From: Spongiihabitans sp963422685 | GTDB taxonomy: Bacteria > Pseudomonadota > Gammaproteobacteria > Arenicellales > Poriferihabitantaceae | DNA: 64,000 nt | Direction: 5' to 3' | Assembly: GCA_963422685.1 (NCBI GenBank) | Contig: OY730442.1 | Coordinates: 930,001 to 994,000 of the forward strand | Shown here: positions 52,806 through 62,300 of the stretch, one piece after another | How positions within the stretch are numbered: the stretch's first letter is position 1 | How the letters are laid out: each line of letters begins with the position of its first letter | The notes under the pieces: generated by a model | Told to the model about the DNA's origin: nothing | The model's input: only the letters and a program-made list of their open reading frames with translations | Database searches by the model: none | Translations under genes and position numbers: made by a program

Positions 52806-55559
52806 ATGGATAAATCTGCCATGAATCCTGATATAGCCGCGCAGCTTAATCGTGGCGCAACCGTTATTACCACGACAAAAAGACTGGCGCGAAAAGTTCG
52901 CCTCCAATATAACCGGTATCAAAAAGACCGGCAGGAGTGCGCCTGGGCCAGCGCGGATATTCTCGCCTTTGAAGCCTGGATGCATCGGGTATGGCAGAAA
53001 ATTGTCCAGAGACGACTCGCCTGCCCTGATTCCGTTCATGCGGGCCGGATACCTCTGGTGCTCAATAATCTGCAATGCAAATCAGTCTGGCAGCAAATTA
53101 TCAGAGACGACATAAAAGTGCATCGGCCGCGTGATGAACCGCTGTGGAATATTCCCGCCACGGTAAATTCCGCTATTGATGCCTGGAAGATTTCTCGTGA
53201 ATGGCGAATGGATCTGCGGGAATGCGAATATTCATCCATGTCCGACCACCGCAGCTTTTCGCGCTGGGCCAAGCAGTATCAATCGCAATGTACACACAAC
53301 CGCTGGATGGACAGCTTTCAATTAATGGATATGGTTGCGCAGCATCTTGAGTCCGGTATTGAATGCAGTTTTCCGGACCTGCTGTTTTTGGGATTCGATA
53401 TTTTCACTGCGCAGCAGCAGCGATTGATCAGCGCGATTGAACACACTGGCGTGGACGTGCGCGTTCACCAGCTCAACCATGGCGATAGTGAACCTGAAGC
53501 CAGGCACCAATCATCACAATTTGACAGTCAGTATGAGCAATGGCTTGGCGCGGCGCATTGGGTCAAGCAAAAACTGGCGGCCGACCCGGACCTGCGAATA
53601 GCGCTGGTGGTGCCGGATTTGGATAAATCCCGGGACATAATCGACTATGCCCTGACCCAGACGCTGTGCCCCGGAAAGCTGCTCGGGATAAATCGCAGTA
53701 CGCCAAAGCCCTTTCATATTTCCCCTGGCCGGAAACCTGGCGATTTTGCGCTGGTCCAGACCGCTCTTTTGCTGCTGTCGCTGGCCAGTGCAAAACCGGT
53801 CGCCAGTACCGCGATCAGTAAAACCCTGCTCAGCCCCTTTATTGGCGCCGCCGCCGGCGAATGCCACAATCGCAGCAGGCTGGAATACTGGTGCCGCCAG
53901 AATCTGCCGTTCAAAATCACCCTGGCGGGCCTGGTAAAGACGCTGGTGCGCAGTGGTTCCGCGCCGGCATCGCCCAAGTTGCTGGAAACATTAACTGCGG
54001 CGATGAATCACCTGCCATCAATGCAAAACCGGCGAAGTTATACACAATGGTCGCAGGCATTTTTGCGCTGGCTGGATTTATTCGGCTGGCCGGGGGAAGC
54101 CGTTCTGGGCAGCGCAGAATATCAGACGGCGACGGCATTTAAACGCGAAGTCGCAGTTTTAGGCACACTGGATCTGGTGAGTGGGCAGGAAACTTGCAGC
54201 GGCGCGTTGGCCGCGTTAGCTCGGCACCTGGCGGAACAGCCCTTTGAACCCGAATCGCCGCCGGTAAATATTGAAGTGCTCGGGGTGCTGGAGAGCGCCG
54301 GAATGGAATTTGACGCGATATGGCTGGGAAATCTGAATGAAAATCAATGGCCGCCCGCGCTGAAAACGAACCCGTTCCTGCCCTATCAGTTGCAAACACA
54401 ATCAAACAATCCGCATACCTCGATGGAACGAAACAACCAGTTGGCCCGCACCCAGCAGAGTCGATTGCTCCATCAATGCGATGAAATTGTTTTTAGTCGT
54501 TTCCGCTTCGAGAATGATGTGCCGGTCAATCCCGGCCCGCTGTTTTCAGACGCCAACCCGACCCCATGCCCAGGCCAGGGCGGTACATTGATCGCGTATT
54601 TCCAAAGCGTACTTCCTGAATTTGAGATTTTCGTCGATGGTCAGGGGTTGAGCAATCCCCGGCAGCAGATTCGCGGCGGGGTGGCCGTGATCCAGGACCA
54701 GGCTGCCTGTCCGTTCCGGGCCTACGCCAGACATCGGCTCGGGGGGGCGGCGGCGGCATCACGCCAGCCCGGTCTGGATGCGGCAGAACGTGGTTCGCTG
54801 ATACATAAAATCCTTGAGCAGGTATGGCGGGAAATTCAATCTTCGAAAAAACTGCATGATCTGCCAAAACCGGACCGGGTGAAAATAATAGAGAAAAACA
54901 TTGATCGTCAAAGCAGACATTACTTTTATTCGAGCGGTTGTAGTAACGAATTTTTTAACGCACAGAAGCAATGGTTGACCAGACTGTTTTTGCAATGGCT
55001 TGAACTGGAATCCGCCAGGGAGCAGGAATTTGCAGTGGCCCATCTGGAAAAAAAACAACAATTGGTATTGGACCAGCTCATCCTCAGCGTCAAAATTGAC
55101 CGCATAGACCGGCTCGCAGATGGCACCCTGCTGCTGACAGATTATAAAACCGGTCAGGTCGGGACGGTATACGGCTGGGTTGACCAAAGACCGAAATCTC
55201 CCCAACTGATCCTGTATGCGCTGGCCGGGCTGGCCGATCAAACCGGCCCGGACATACCCATATCGGCGTTGGCATTCGCCCGGGTGCGCAACGGTGAATG
55301 CGCGTATGTCGGATTGAGTCGGGACGAACACTTTCAAACTGAAAAGCACCCGGGTATAAAAATGCTGCCCCTGGAAAAAATTAAAATTGATGAAAACCTG
55401 AAAAACTGGCAGGCACTGTTTGAATACTGGCGAACAAATATGATCCGGCTCGCTAGCCAATTCCAGTCGGGATACGCCGTCGTGGACCCGCAGCCGGACG
55501 CCTGTAGATACTGTGACCTGCATGGCCTGTGCCGAATTTTGCAGCGAGACGACAACTAG
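52806..55559 (+). CDS. AddB/RecB-like PD-(D/E)XK nuclease with Fe-S cysteines (probable DNA repair protein)
   Basis: The 917-aa protein has an inactive helicase-like region in its first two thirds. The C-terminal nuclease has HKILEQVW, then IDRIDRLADGTLLLTDYKTG, the D-(x)n-DYK active site. A Cys near ACPFRAYARHR and the C-terminal cluster CRYCDLHGLC resemble the iron-sulfur staple of AddB. It overlaps the start of the following UvrD-type helicase, and with it probably forms a heterodimeric double-strand-break resection enzyme. Classical RecBCD is not in the window. Sequence similarity to AddB is weak in the N-terminal part. Confidence 0.85.
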   Translation: MDKSAMNPDIAAQLNRGATVITTTKRLARKVRLQYNRYQKDRQECAWASADILAFEAWMHRVWQKIVQRRLACPDSVHAGRIPLVLNNLQCKSVWQQIIRDDIKVHRPRDEPLWNIPATVNSAIDAWKISREWRMDLRECEYSSMSDHRSFSRWAKQYQSQCTHNRWMDSFQLMDMVAQHLESGIECSFPDLLFLGFDIFTAQQQRLISAIEHTGVDVRVHQLNHGDSEPEARHQSSQFDSQYEQWLGAAHWVKQKLAADPDLRIALVVPDLDKSRDIIDYALTQTLCPGKLLGINRSTPKPFHISPGRKPGDFALVQTALLLLSLASAKPVASTAISKTLLSPFIGAAAGECHNRSRLEYWCRQNLPFKITLAGLVKTLVRSGSAPASPKLLETLTAAMNHLPSMQNRRSYTQWSQAFLRWLDLFGWPGEAVLGSAEYQTATAFKREVAVLGTLDLVSGQETCSGALAALARHLAEQPFEPESPPVNIEVLGVLESAGMEFDAIWLGNLNENQWPPALKTNPFLPYQLQTQSNNPHTSMERNNQLARTQQSRLLHQCDEIVFSRFRFENDVPVNPGPLFSDANPTPCPGQGGTLIAYFQSVLPEFEIFVDGQGLSNPRQQIRGGVAVIQDQAACPFRAYARHRLGGAAAASRQPGLDAAERGSLIHKILEQVWREIQSSKKLHDLPKPDRVKIIEKNIDRQSRHYFYSSGCSNEFFNAQKQWLTRLFLQWLELESAREQEFAVAHLEKKQQLVLDQLILSVKIDRIDRLADGTLLLTDYKTGQVGTVYGWVDQRPKSPQLILYALAGLADQTGPDIPISALAFARVRNGECAYVGLSRDEHFQTEKHPGIKMLPLEKIKIDENLKNWQALFEYWRTNMIRLASQFQSGYAVVDPQPDACRYCDLHGLCRILQRDDN

Positions 55560-58500
55560 TGGAATCGTCGCTCCCGGACAATCAACAACGCAAACAGGCG
55601 CTGGATCCGACCCGATCTTTTATCGTCCAGGCGCCAGCGGGTTCGGGTAAAACCGGGGTATTGGTAAAGCGATTTCTGGTTTTACTTGCCAGGGTGGATG
55701 CGCCCGAAGAAATTATTGCCATTACATTTACCCGCAAAGCCGCGGCGGAAATGCGCGAAAGAATTGTTAAAGCGCTCAATGGGGGCTATGGTACCCACGA
55801 CCCGGACATGGCTTCACTGGCCGCCAGTGTCTTGCAAAACGATCTTCGGCACCAATGGCGACTGGCTGAAAATCCGGGACGACTGCGTATTCAGACCATT
55901 GATGCTTTCGCCTATGAGCTGGTACGCCACATGCCATGGTCAGCACGCTTCGGCGCTGCGCCAAGCCTGGTTGATGATCTCGCTGCACAGCATTTATATC
56001 AAGAGGCCGCCAAACGTGCGCTGGATCATATCGACCTACGGGATGAATGGTCGAGCCACTGCGCCAATCTGCTAAAACTCTGCGACGCCCGGTTCGATAA
56101 AGCCGAAACTCTGCTGGCCGATATGCTGAGAAAACGGGATCAATGGATGCGGGGACTGCCAATCCACAGCGCGGGGAATTTCAGTCGGGGCGATTGCCAG
56201 GCGATGTGGCAGCAGGTCATAGTGCATCAGCTCGCCGTCGCACACCGTGCGATACCCCGGGAATTGCAGTCGGAAATAACCTTACTGGCGCAATTTGCCG
56301 CCGCCCACCCTGACCACGAAAATCCCAATGCCTATATAGCCGCCTGTTCAGCGATGCAGCGGTTTCCAGACGCGCGCCCGGATTTGCTGGCGCAGTGGCG
56401 GGGTATCGCTGCGTTGCTGCTGACCAAAACCAGGGGGGGATACGCGCTCAGAAAACCGGGCGGTATTAATAAACGGCTCGGTTTCCCCCTGGCGTACAAA
56501 AGCGAAAAGGCGCGAATGCAATCTATGCTGAAAACCCTTGGTGAATATCCGAAAATCATCCAGACACTGTCAACCATCGCAAATTTACCCGACGCGAACT
56601 TCAGTGAACAACAGTGGCAGAACCTGGAGTCGCTGCTGCTGGTGTTGCCCCTGGCGGCAGCGGAGCTAAGAGTTCTGTTCAAGGAAGCGAATCAGGCCGA
56701 CTATGTCGAAATAACCCAACGGGCGATAATGGCTCTGGGCGACGTTGACAGCCCCAGCGAACTTGCCCTGTCCGCCGATCATAAAATCAAACACATTTTA
56801 ATGGATGAAGTGCAGGATACATCCAGTGCACAGATAGCGCTTTTAAAAAAACTGACCCGGGAATGGCAGCCCGCCGCCGGCCGGACGTTTTTTTTCGTCG
56901 GTGATCCCATGCAATCAATTTATCGATTTCGTGAAGCCGAAGTCGGAAACTTTCTCGATATCAAGAAAAAGGGCATCGGCAATATTAAACCCGAGTCCCT
57001 TGCCCTCGAAACCAACTTTCGATCCAACAAAAAGCTGGTGACGTGGTTCAATCGGGTTTTCCCCGGGATTTTCCCGGCCAGTGATGATGTGATTGCCAGC
57101 GCGGTGCGTTATTCGCCAAGCACCTCGAACCCGAACACCTCCAACGATGAACCAGCCGAGGCGGAGGTATCGCTTCATCCGTATATTTATACCGACGCCC
57201 GCAGTGAAGCGGAAGAAGCAGAATTCGTAGCGAATCAAATCGGTCAAGCGTTGAACGAAAATTCAGATGTAAAAATTGGTGTGCTTGGACGCAGCCGCGC
57301 TCATCTGATCGGCATAGCGCAAACACTGCGGCGAAGGCGGATTGACTACCAGGCGGTGGAGCTCGAATCGCTGGCACAGCGACCGCCGATACAGGACCTG
57401 ATGTCATTGACCCGCGCATTGCTCCAGTTAAGCGATCGAATTGCCTGGATGGCCATATTGCGGGCGCCCTGGTGTGGGCTTGATTTAAAGGATTTATCCA
57501 GGTTGACCATGCACGATCATTCACATACTGCGCTGGAATTGGCCGAAGATGATTCCGTAGTCAGGGAATTGAGCGCGTCTGGCCGGGAACGGCTGGAAAA
57601 GTTTCTCTTCGCCCTTGCAATTCCCATTTCCCAAAGAGGGAGGGTATCGTTACGGCAAAATGTGATGGCCGCCTGGTTTAATCTGAGCGGTCCGGCCTGT
57701 GTGGATGAGTCGGATAATGAAGATTGCGAAATTTACTTTGAGCTGCTCGATACGCTCGAAAAGCGTGCGCTGGAAGCGGGTGGCCAACTGATTACGCCAG
57801 AAGTTTTGCACCAGGCAGCAGCCCGACACTGGTCGCAAACCAGCAGCACCGCCCGGGTGCAGTTGCTGACCATTCATAAAGCAAAAGGCCTGGAGTTTGA
57901 TGTTGTTATTGTGCCAAAACTTAACAGTCGATCCCGGACCGATAACCGCGACCTGCTGCGTTGGACTCGACTGCCCGAGCAGTTATTAATCGCTGTGTTG
58001 CCCCATGGCGAAGACAGAGACGACAAGTTCTACCCGTATCTGGGGATACTGGAAAAACAACGACAGCGCAATGAGCTATGCCGTTTACTTTATGTGGCCT
58101 GTACCCGCGCCCGACAACAACTGCATTTATTTATCAACATTACGTTGAACAGCAAAGATGAACCGAGGAATCCCGAGACCGGTTCTTTCTGGGGACTACT
58201 CTGGCCGGTTCTCGCTACAGAAATCGCCCCAGAAACAGAGGGTAAACAGGCTGAATCCTGTCGTTTCAAAGGTAAACAGAAAGGGGCGTCCCCACTTACC
58301 GAATTTCGACGCCTCCCTCTGGACTGGAAATCTGCGGCATTCCCCGCTGGGTTGAAACCAGCCGTACCCTTGGGCAAAAGCGCTGGCATAGACAAGGATG
58401 AGATTGAATTCTCCTGGGCCGGGGAGATGGCGAGAATAACCGGAATCGCCATCCACCATATGCTGCAGTACATTGGCGCGACCAACTGGCAGGAATGGAA

Positions 58501-58951
58501 ACAGCAGGACAACCATATTCTGATGGCCAGAGCCGAGTATTTTTTGCGTTATCACGGCCTCAACCCGGAGTCGCTGCAATATGGACTGACCAGTATGGGC
58601 AGGGCCATCGAAAATCTGCAATCAGACGCCCGCGCCGACTGGATATTTTCGCATCGGCATACCGGCATCAAGGCCGAATGGCCATTGACCGGGGTGATTG
58701 ACAATGCTTTTACCAGCATCATTATCGATCGTAGTTTCATCGACGACTGCGGCACGCGATGGATTATTGATTTCAAATCCAGCCGCCACGAAGACAGCGA
58801 CACCGAACACTTTCTGGACCAGGAACAGCAACGTTACCAGCAGCAGATGGAACGTTACGCAAGGGTAGTGGCGCTGCTCGAGGAGCATGATATAAAGCTG
58901 GGGTTGTATTTCCCCATGCTGAAAGGCTGGCGTGAGTGGCGCCCGGGGTAA
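55559..58951 (+). CDS. UvrD-type helicase-nuclease (AddA/RecB-like)
   Basis: The 1130-aa protein has helicase motif I APAGSGKTG, Ia ITFTRKAAAEMRERI, II DEVQDTSSAQIAL, III GDPMQSIYRFR, IV LALETNFRSN, V TIHKAKGLEFDVVIVP and VI LLYVACTRARQQL. The C-terminal nuclease has GIAIHHMLQ and, ending in WIIDFKSSRH, the D-(x)n-DxK metal site. I start it at the GTG overlapping the upstream TAG; an in-frame GTG 30 nt earlier is possible. With its partner it would resect breaks for recombination. Both subunits carry an intact nuclease, as in AddAB. Confidence 0.9.
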   Translation: MESSLPDNQQRKQALDPTRSFIVQAPAGSGKTGVLVKRFLVLLARVDAPEEIIAITFTRKAAAEMRERIVKALNGGYGTHDPDMASLAASVLQNDLRHQWRLAENPGRLRIQTIDAFAYELVRHMPWSARFGAAPSLVDDLAAQHLYQEAAKRALDHIDLRDEWSSHCANLLKLCDARFDKAETLLADMLRKRDQWMRGLPIHSAGNFSRGDCQAMWQQVIVHQLAVAHRAIPRELQSEITLLAQFAAAHPDHENPNAYIAACSAMQRFPDARPDLLAQWRGIAALLLTKTRGGYALRKPGGINKRLGFPLAYKSEKARMQSMLKTLGEYPKIIQTLSTIANLPDANFSEQQWQNLESLLLVLPLAAAELRVLFKEANQADYVEITQRAIMALGDVDSPSELALSADHKIKHILMDEVQDTSSAQIALLKKLTREWQPAAGRTFFFVGDPMQSIYRFREAEVGNFLDIKKKGIGNIKPESLALETNFRSNKKLVTWFNRVFPGIFPASDDVIASAVRYSPSTSNPNTSNDEPAEAEVSLHPYIYTDARSEAEEAEFVANQIGQALNENSDVKIGVLGRSRAHLIGIAQTLRRRRIDYQAVELESLAQRPPIQDLMSLTRALLQLSDRIAWMAILRAPWCGLDLKDLSRLTMHDHSHTALELAEDDSVVRELSASGRERLEKFLFALAIPISQRGRVSLRQNVMAAWFNLSGPACVDESDNEDCEIYFELLDTLEKRALEAGGQLITPEVLHQAAARHWSQTSSTARVQLLTIHKAKGLEFDVVIVPKLNSRSRTDNRDLLRWTRLPEQLLIAVLPHGEDRDDKFYPYLGILEKQRQRNELCRLLYVACTRARQQLHLFINITLNSKDEPRNPETGSFWGLLWPVLATEIAPETEGKQAESCRFKGKQKGASPLTEFRRLPLDWKSAAFPAGLKPAVPLGKSAGIDKDEIEFSWAGEMARITGIAIHHMLQYIGATNWQEWKQQDNHILMARAEYFLRYHGLNPESLQYGLTSMGRAIENLQSDARADWIFSHRHTGIKAEWPLTGVIDNAFTSIIIDRSFIDDCGTRWIIDFKSSRHEDSDTEHFLDQEQQRYQQQMERYARVVALLEEHDIKLGLYFPMLKGWREWRPG

Positions 58952-59117
58952 CAAATATTATGATGTTTCACCGCGCCTGCAAAGCGCGGGCACTTCGGCT
59001 GTCCGCATCTTTTAATTCCTGGACATCTTTGTATCTCTATAATCTCTGTCTGGGCATGAAATAACACTTGGGCCGGGCGGGTTATGTTCTGCATTGCCCG
59101 GCGTGTTTGCAGCGATT

Positions 59118-59368
59118 TTAAAATCGTGATAACTTTTGCCTGGTTGGCAGGTCGGCGCCTCGGCGCGAATAGGTGAGTGTAGCCGCAGCAGTTGCTTTGT
59201 GGCGCATCCGCGCTAATGCGTCCTTGTCCAATTGTGTATGCCATTCGCCCGAGTGGTTCATATCCAGCTCAACCAGGCAATCCAGTAATACCGCTTGAAA
59301 GGTATCGCCAGCGCCGACTTTCGGTAAGTCGTCGCTGGCGCTCCCGCGGCGCAGTACGCTGCCTGTGC
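59118..59368 (-). pseudogene. C-terminal fragment of a PfkB-family sugar kinase
   Basis: The minus-strand frame encodes LPKVGAGDTFQAVLLD, the PfkB catalytic anion-hole (GAGD) motif, then MRHKATAAAATLTYSRRGAD-like text and a TAA at 59118. This is the end of a fructokinase-type enzyme. The remaining two thirds are missing and its 5' end runs straight into the stop region of the giant autotransporter gene. No start is possible. It converges on the helicase gene; a GC-rich inverted repeat (59072-59078 and 59096-59102) between them may be a shared terminator. Confidence 0.85.
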
Positions 59369-62300
59369 CTACCAGATCATGCGGAGGGCGAGGTTCGCTC
59401 TGTGTTCGGGCGTGCCGTCCCTGCTCTCGTGGCGACTGCCTTCCAGGCTCAGGTTGAACCCCGTGCCGAGATCAAGACGGCTACCTACGCGGTAGCGGCG
59501 GCCGCCATCGGCGGCCAGCGATACGCCGCCGTAAGGCGTGACAAGGCCCACGCCGCCGAATGCTGGCAGGCCGTAGCCCAACTCCGCCTCGATGCGTGCG
59601 CCAGGCACATCGCCGTTCGCGTCCGCCGCGGGACCGGTCAGGCCGTCCTCCCAAAGCTGTGCCACGCCGCTTCCCGCTTCACCCCAAGAGGAGGTGAGGC
59701 TCAACGCCAGGCCGCGCCTGTCCGCGCCGGGGTCGAACCGGAACGAACCCGACGCGCCCCATTCCCGCACGCCGCCCTCGTGCGCCGCGAGCGCGCGGGC
59801 GGAGATCTCCGCCGTCAGCCCCTTTGCCCGGTCGACATAGCCCAGGCCGCCGCCGATCTCGACGCCGGTTCCGGTCTCCCCGTCGCCGCCGTCCCAGCGC
59901 AGGCCCAGCTCCAGAGACGGCGTCAGGACTGTGTCCGGGGACCATTCGAAGTCGCGCGAACCTTCCAGCGCCAGGCGCATCCGCCAAGTCCGCACCGACA
60001 GACCCTTGATCAGGTCGCCGTTGTCGTCGACCTCGAGACGCGACCCCTGCACCTCGCCCTTCAGGTCGAACGCCGTCGCGCCTTCCGAAACGAGTCGCCT
60101 GGTGCCGCCCGCCGCCGCCGTCAGCAGTGTCGAGTCGCTTGACTGACGGCCCGCCTCCGCATCGTCTATCTCGATCTCGCCTTTGCCGTATCCCGCCAGC
60201 GCCCACAGGCGCGAGCCGTCCGGCAGCGATAGGCCTGCATAGGGATGCACGCTCGTCATCCGGTTCTCATGCGTGCCTTTGAGCGGCGCATCGCCGCCGT
60301 TGTCGGTATAGTCGATTGAACTCTCGAACCGGGAGACCGCCACCCCAGCCCGCACGTCCTCGCCCAAAGCGGCATCGACGCCGAGATGGGCGGCGAACAT
60401 GTCGCCGTCCCAGTCGACCGGGCCGTCGAGCGACAGGTTCCGCCAGTCGCCTGCGCCCCAGACCGCGACCCCGCCTGACCCCGGTCCGGCGCCATCGACG
60501 CCATCCCCGGAGAGGCCCAGCGCGAACGACTTACCGGCCAGCGCCCGGCGCCAGGAGAAATCGCCCTCGTTCAGCGCCTGCTCGTTGGCCTCCAGGAGAT
60601 GTGCAAGCGATGCCAACGTCTCCGACCCCGTATTCCCCATGTCCGGCGCCACTGAGCCAAGCCGGTCCGCCACCGCACCGGCCGTGCTGGCCGTCATGGC
60701 GCGCGCCAGCTCCGGCAGAACCACCTCGTTCACAACCCGGAGCCGCTGCCGCTTCGCCATCGCGGGGGAGATCACCTCAATGTCGAAGGTGAGCGTGGTG
60801 GCATCGCCGTCGGCGTCGCTCACGGTGTAGGTGAACGTTGCCTTGTCGAACACCGCTGTCGGGGTGCCCGACAGCGTGCGTGCCGTGCTGTCGAAGATCA
60901 GCCCGGTCGGCACAGCCGGTGACAGACTGTAGGTCAGCAGCCCATTGCCGCCGGTGGCCGTCGGCAGTGGCAGTGTGCCGATGTCAGTGCCCTCGATCCA
61001 GGACTGGGAGGGGATTGCGGCGCCCTGCGCGAAGGCCAGCTTGTCGCTCAGGATAACGGGGAATGTGACGGTGGTCTCGTCGGTGTTGCCTGCCTTGTCG
61101 GTGATCACGACGACCGTGTCGTGCGGATTGGGGTTGGCCGTGGTCGGCGTGCCGGAGATGACGCCCGTCGTTCCGTCCAGCGCCAGGCCCGGAGGAAGGC
61201 TGCTGCCCGACTTCACCATGTAGGAGGCGATGTCGATATCCTTCGTCGTGGGCTCGAGGTCGGTGATCGCCTGGTTCGCAGTCCACGTCCCGGTCGGGTC
61301 GGTGTAGATAACTTCGGGGACGACGCCGTCCACTTTGCGCAGCGCGGACGGCGCCACCGCATCGTGATCCAGTTTGGCGTCGATGGCTATGCCGCCGCCG
61401 GCGTTGATCCAGATTCTCCCGCTGTTAAGGGCGAGCGCGTTGGCGGCGATGCTGATCCCGTCTGTGTCCACATCGCCAGCCTCCACCCTGTAGAAGAAGA
61501 CCAGCGTCAACTCGTCGCTTTTGTCCTTGTCATAGACCGCCTGGCGGGTCCGCTTGCCGATGGTCAGCCCCACCTTCGGGATGCCCGTTACCATCACGCT
61601 CACGTTGAACGCGATCGCCACCTCAATCTCCTCGCCGAAGCCGTAGGTGTCGCCGTCCAGGGGCCTGTTGTCGAAGGAGAGCGAGGACACTGCCGGCACC
61701 GACACTGTTCTGCCGTCCACCTTGCGTTTGGCGTCGGCATCCACCGCGTGAGTCCTCAGAAAGGCTCGGGTCGCGCTGTTGGCGGTCGCCGCGATGGTCT
61801 CGCCTCTGAGGGGCGAGATCGCGTCCTCGGGGACGCTGATCCCGTCCGTGTCGCGGTCCCCCTCCTGCACCGTATAGCGGAACAACAACGTCCGGCTGCC
61901 GCTGCCTGCGTAATAAACCGCTTGTTTCCTCTCGGTGCCGATGAGCAGCCCCAGTTTCGTGCTGCCCGTCACCGTCACGCTCGCGTTGAACGCGATCGCC
62001 AACTCAATCACCTCGCCGAGGCCATACGTGTCGCCGCCCAGGGGCGCGTTGTTGAAGGAGATCGAGGACACTTCTGGCACCAACACTGTTCTGCCGTCCA
62101 CCTTGCGGTTGGCGGCGTCGGCCAGCGCGCGATGCGTCAGAACGGCCGCGGTCGTGCCGTCGGCTTTCGCCATGATGGTTCCGCCGTTGAGGTCGATGGC
62201 GTTGGCGGCGATGCTGATCCCGTCCGTGTCGCGGTCGTTCACCTGCGCGTCATACCGGAAGAACAGTGTCCGACTGTTGCTGTTGCCCTCATCATAGACC

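Noticed and set aside
59192..60142. 316-codon plus-strand frame spanning the giant-gene end
   Set aside because: It crosses the pfkB remnant and the autotransporter barrel and has neither a family match nor a start signal; it is a compositional artefact.
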